From assembly GCF_001039355.2 (NCBI RefSeq), contig NW_019775810.1:120679-184678 (forward strand): a stretch of DNA of 64,000 nucleotides, given 5' to 3'. Numbering within the stretch: position 1 is the stretch's first letter; each line of letters starts with the position of its first letter. The position numbers and the translations under genes are program-made. The DNA is from Lingula anatina. Lineage: Eukaryota > Brachiopoda > Lingulata > Lingulida > Lingulidae. The notes beneath the pieces are model-generated. The model had not been told where the DNA came from. It worked only from the letters and a program-made list of their open reading frames with translations, and ran no database searches. Of the stretch, positions 60,019 to 64,000 are shown one piece after another.

Positions 60019-62030
60019 TATTTAACTTTACAAGCTTTAGACTGGCAGCACTGAGAATCGCTGCATTGGCCGGTCCGAACAATCACTATGCTTTGTTGAC
60101 TTCTCTCTTGGTGAGAATGTGAATTGGAAGGTTTCTGGTTAGCTGGGATGGAAAAGACATATAGGCATATTTAGCACTTGGCAAAGTGGTCTTTGATCGT
60201 GTAAATTGTGTTAGTTGTGACATTCTGATGATTTTTTGACATTGTGTTTGTGGTGAAAACATGCCATCTTGAAAGAACCAGTTTTCAAAATATGATTGCA
60301 TAAGTTGTACACAATATACCTTTGAAATTTTGTGTCGTAAAGCTATGCTCGATACAAACAGAAAAATGTAGCAACAAGGCCTTGAATCACATCACCGCGA
60401 TATCAATTGTCACATGCATCCAGTATTACAACGATGGATGTGAAATGTAGCGTCAACATAGTGCTTTAGGGACAAAAAAATACACTGAGAGCACTGTAAA
60501 TTTATTTCAGGGGCGAAACGTTCCACCGCGGATACAAGAATCTACAGTATATTGAACTAAGAGGACGCCCTTTGATGTTTGTAACAAAGCTGATAATTGT
60601 TAAATATCGGCTTGGTCGGATGAGGAAGAAGAACAACTGCATTTTACATTGATGTCTTAAAAATATTTAACTTATTAGCCTGTAGAAATCGGGTATCAAA
60701 GGTTCGCGATATATTTAAAGAAACAGGGTTAAGTGAACTGAGACTTTACCCTACCAATGCTGATGACAAAAACATAAGTAAATTATCTATCGAGTTATAT
60801 TTAAGCAGAATTTACTGGATACAAAACAGCAAGCTGTTCTATATATAATAAATAATTCAAAGATTGTGGTTATACATGCAAACTTACCTCATAGAAGCAA
60901 TAGCACTGTATTACAAGAGACTGATCAGCCAATTAAAACTTTCTTCTCATAAAATTGCCATTGAAATTGATTGCCATGGAAACATCTCGTAACCACAAAT
61001 AAAATGCTCCCATTGTGTCGATATTGAAGACAAAATTTATTCTGAAATGCCCTAAATACAGTACTCAAAGGGAAAAATTCATAAAATCATATTTTTTCGT
61101 CAGGCTCCCCGTTTTCAAATTGGTTCTTCTGCTGAATTCTTCTAGAACAAAGTATTGTGTAGCTTTGCATGCTATATAAGGCTTGCTGGAAGCATTTGGC
61201 AGATAGAAGAGCTAGTGCTGAGAACTGAGGGCCTTTGGGTCTAGTTACATTGATTTTATATGTATTTTGGAATATATACAAATTCTTCCGTAGATATATT
61301 TCTGGAGAATCTTAGACCTTATACTATGCATTTCTCTGCACATGTACAGTGGTGATTCGCCATCTTTAACCGCGCACAAAATGTCGTTTAAGAAGCTGCA
61401 TGCGACATCAGTTCTCTTTCCCTCCTTAAACCCAACATAGGAGCCCGCGGTGGTATCGGAGAGACTCTGGAGAATTTATGGTCTTGTTCAGGCTTTGGGT
61501 ATGTAGTACTAATAGTAACTGGCCGGGATTCTCAGCCTGGATTTCTATAACAGTTCTATAACAGTTAGAATGAGTGCGGCATAATTGCAATATACTTCAT
61601 TCTTAGCAATAATAATATGTTCGGCAGTGATGCCATCGATTGCCGGAGAACATTTCCTTTAAAGGAGATCTTTGCTTTCAATGACTTGTTGTTTAGCATG
61701 ATGTGCCCACGTTGCACAGTGTCTGTGTGATCAAATAAAGAGCAGAGAAACGTTTGGTGATGCGACCGATCAGTCGATAATACACGAGCTTGTTCTGGCC
61801 ACAAGACAGCAGAATCCGCCATAATCCCCAACCAGCAAATTTATTTGCGAATAATGCTGAGTTCGGAATAATTAATAGTATAGCACTTGTTAAGTTTTGT
61901 CCACATTTGGCTCCATTTCTCGCTACAGACAGCTTATTTCTATGTTAGTAAATTATATTTGGGAGAGAGAATGGCAAATTTCCTGATGCTTTGCATTTTT
62001 AGAGGTTATGAATCAGGCTACTCTTAGTTG
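60019..62030. other. End of unit 2
   Basis: Collinear with unit 1 from 43690 to 48230 without the Tc1 insertion. It includes the shared segment CTAAGAGGACGCCCTTTGAT (60555; 44685 in unit 1), a decayed region with no open frame long enough to call. Confidence 0.4.
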
Positions 62031-62149
62031 AGTGAGATGTGGCATATTAAGGCCGCAGTCACAACCGCCTCCCGCACTCGCTGGCCCCTTGAATTGCTTT
62101 AAACTTATAATTACGAAAAATCAAACCCGTCAGTATGCAGTTTATCTCA

Positions 62150-64000
62150 TCATTTGTTTTATCGTGATATAAAAAGTCAAATGCTGGTAGAAGCAGCTTA
62201 TCTACTGGCAGTATACTGCATTATTTATATCATTGCCCCATTTAATTGAATTTTAGATTGTGTTGTTCAATCATATTTGACGTGGAGGTAGAAAATCCGC
62301 TAATGTTCATGTCAATACACAATCGAAGGGGGGTGGAAGAGTTCCCCTGGTCTGCAGGTCCAATTATTTTCACGCTTCCATATCTTACCCGCCTGTGCAT
62401 ATACAAAAAATGATAACAAAAGAAAGGTAAATAGATTAATAAAATAAAATAGAACAAATAAATAAAATGATTAAATAATAAATTCGAAATGGTGTAACCT
62501 GTTTCAATATGTAAGATTCAGTGCAAGAATCAATTTCAATTCCCCCCCCCCCAATTTTTATTAATATTTTTTATTATAATTATACAGATTTATTTTAATA
62601 TCAAAATCGTCTTCTCTTCCTATAGAAATACCATACACGGCGCACAGCTGTAATATTACTGCTGAATGAAAACTATACACAGGGATGGCACCATAGCATA
62701 AGCTATACATATGTGCTCATCTGAGGGTGTATTAGCAAACTTAAAACCAAGTTCAATAAAAACAAAATACCTAACTACCTTAAAATTTCGAACAAGATCA
62801 CATGCACACTACCCTCACACTAACTACTGAGTCTGATGACATATTATGCTCGTTATGTGATCGCGGAGCAATTCACTTCATCAAGGTGTGGACCCATTAT
62901 GAGGAACACAGGTGTAGGCCTTACCAAATAGCAGGCAGATCCGACCCACTGTTTGCTAATTCTTGTAACAATGGAAAATTCATAAAGCTTATATGGCATG
63001 TGAAAGGGAGTCCGCGTATGAACTGGTTCTGAACAGGCCCCTATATACAATAAAGGACAGAAATAAATGTAATACTTCTACTAAATTTCGAACAAGCTCA
63101 CAGAACCTTCGGATAGAAACCGGTCGGCATAAATATAATGAACTGTGATCTACCGCTGAGCCGGGTGTCTCTTAATTGCGCAATACACTGCAATACAGTG
63201 CAACACAGTGCAATACACCGAAAAAAAAAAAAAAAAAAACTAGTCCAGTCGCAGGTTAACACGGGAAACGGTCATTCCAAACAAAATAGGGTGAAATAAA
63301 AGCGAAATATATCACTAGGTTATTGATATCTTTAATACAAGTCAACAAATCAGCATGACTTGTTTATCTTCAGGACGGCCGCCATGTTGGCAAGTGGCTC
63401 TTCTTGTATTGCTGTGCATTGCACTATTAGGCGCACTTCACCGAGCCTGCCGATAGGTCATGCACGTTGTGATCAGCACGTGCTACCATTATGAAGGATT
63501 TCGATATGAGCTATAACAAATTGTAGGGAAATCAGACACATTGTCTGATATTTCTTTCCACAAAGAATCATTTTAAGCTTGTGGCATGTGAAAGTAAGGG
63601 GCCACTATTATTGTGCTGCCCACGTTTTTACAAGAACCCCCGGGCTGCACTGAATCCATACTCTATCATTGTTTTATTTACTTATTCAATTAAGGAATGG
63701 AGTGATTTTTCTTCTTTCAACTGCTTAATATTGAATTTTTTTTACCTCCAATATGTCGATGTCAAGCAGAACATCTTCATCAGGGAATGAAGCTATCCAG
63801 GTGAATAGCCTCTATGCAGGAGCTACATGTATACATGCCCCCCAACCACCTATTGTTTCACTAATGGATGAGCTGATGAAATTCTTCTCTGTCCATTGAG
63901 GGAATTTACACAAGAAGTGTCTTATAATGTAGTTATTATATTTTAGCTAAGTGTTTTGTATTGTTACCAACTGTCATGTTCTTATGTATTTTGTGTATTT
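62150..64000. repeat. Tandem protease unit 3 (start only)
   Basis: Segments at 62165-62300 match 34600-34740 and 48430-48600. The last 500 bp match the region 300-900 bp upstream of the protease genes in units 1 and 2 (for example AGCTAAGTGTTTTGTATTGT beside 36700). The gene itself lies outside the window. Confidence 0.65.

Larger units (their letters stand above)
48241..62030. repeat. Tandem protease unit 2 (about 13.8 kb)
   Basis: Second copy of the protease unit, with intact protease 2, an expanded intron 1, a Tc1-like element in the opposite orientation and a subfamily-B MITE. Confidence 0.82.

Noticed and set aside
1-64000. tRNA, rRNA, CRISPR arrays, bacterial operons
   Set aside because: No B-box-like GGTTCGANNCC, rRNA core or regularly spaced repeats were seen by eye. 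The intron-exon structure is eukaryotic.

Overview
The window is nuclear DNA of a multicellular animal. Genes carry spliceosomal introns with GT..AG borders and non-coding 5' exons. The DNA is AT-rich, full of microsatellites, and holds non-LTR retrotransposon, Tc1/mariner, hAT-like and MITE debris. Heavy structural heterozygosity suggests an outbred, probably marine, invertebrate; I cannot name the species. All gene models were built by eye from splice sites and paralogue comparison. Three single-N characters (8849, 24594, 59946) are contig joins and each is associated with an artefact.

Left edge (1-4.4 kb): transposon debris, then the first coding exon of a ferritin gene on the minus strand (2824-2928), with a TATA box and a possible iron-responsive hairpin. 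The rest of ferritin lies to the left of the window.

4.4-33.7 kb: four tandem, same-strand (minus) genes for small RNA-binding proteins with one N-terminal RRM and a Gly/Tyr/Arg-rich tail (CIRBP/RBM3-like, here GR-RBP1 to 4). They share one architecture: a non-coding 5' exon, RRM exons joined at the same phases with a constant 107-nt second exon, a Gly-rich exon, and in three of four a tiny last exon ending in Tyr-stop. Each first exon lies 82-105 bp from a same-orientation match to the CTCF core. The 3' part of GR-RBP1 appears twice (4404-8790 and 8850-12256) across an N. This looks like two haplotypes placed in series, differing by a 0.95-kb TIR transposon.

34.4-64 kb: a tandem array of about 13.85-kb units on the plus strand, each with one secreted proteinase K-like subtilisin (S8) gene of six coding exons. 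Unit 1 (gene at 37082-41782) has an apparent +1 frameshift in a run of nine A. Unit 2 (51386-57802) is intact (455 aa). Unit 3 starts near 62.1 kb and its gene should begin just past the window end. The units carry different later insertions: a LINE fragment, a hAT-like element and a Tc1-like element in unit 1, and a second Tc1-like element in unit 2.

No functional link between the RNA-binding cluster and the protease cluster is visible beyond adjacency. I found no tRNA, rRNA, CRISPR or prokaryotic feature.
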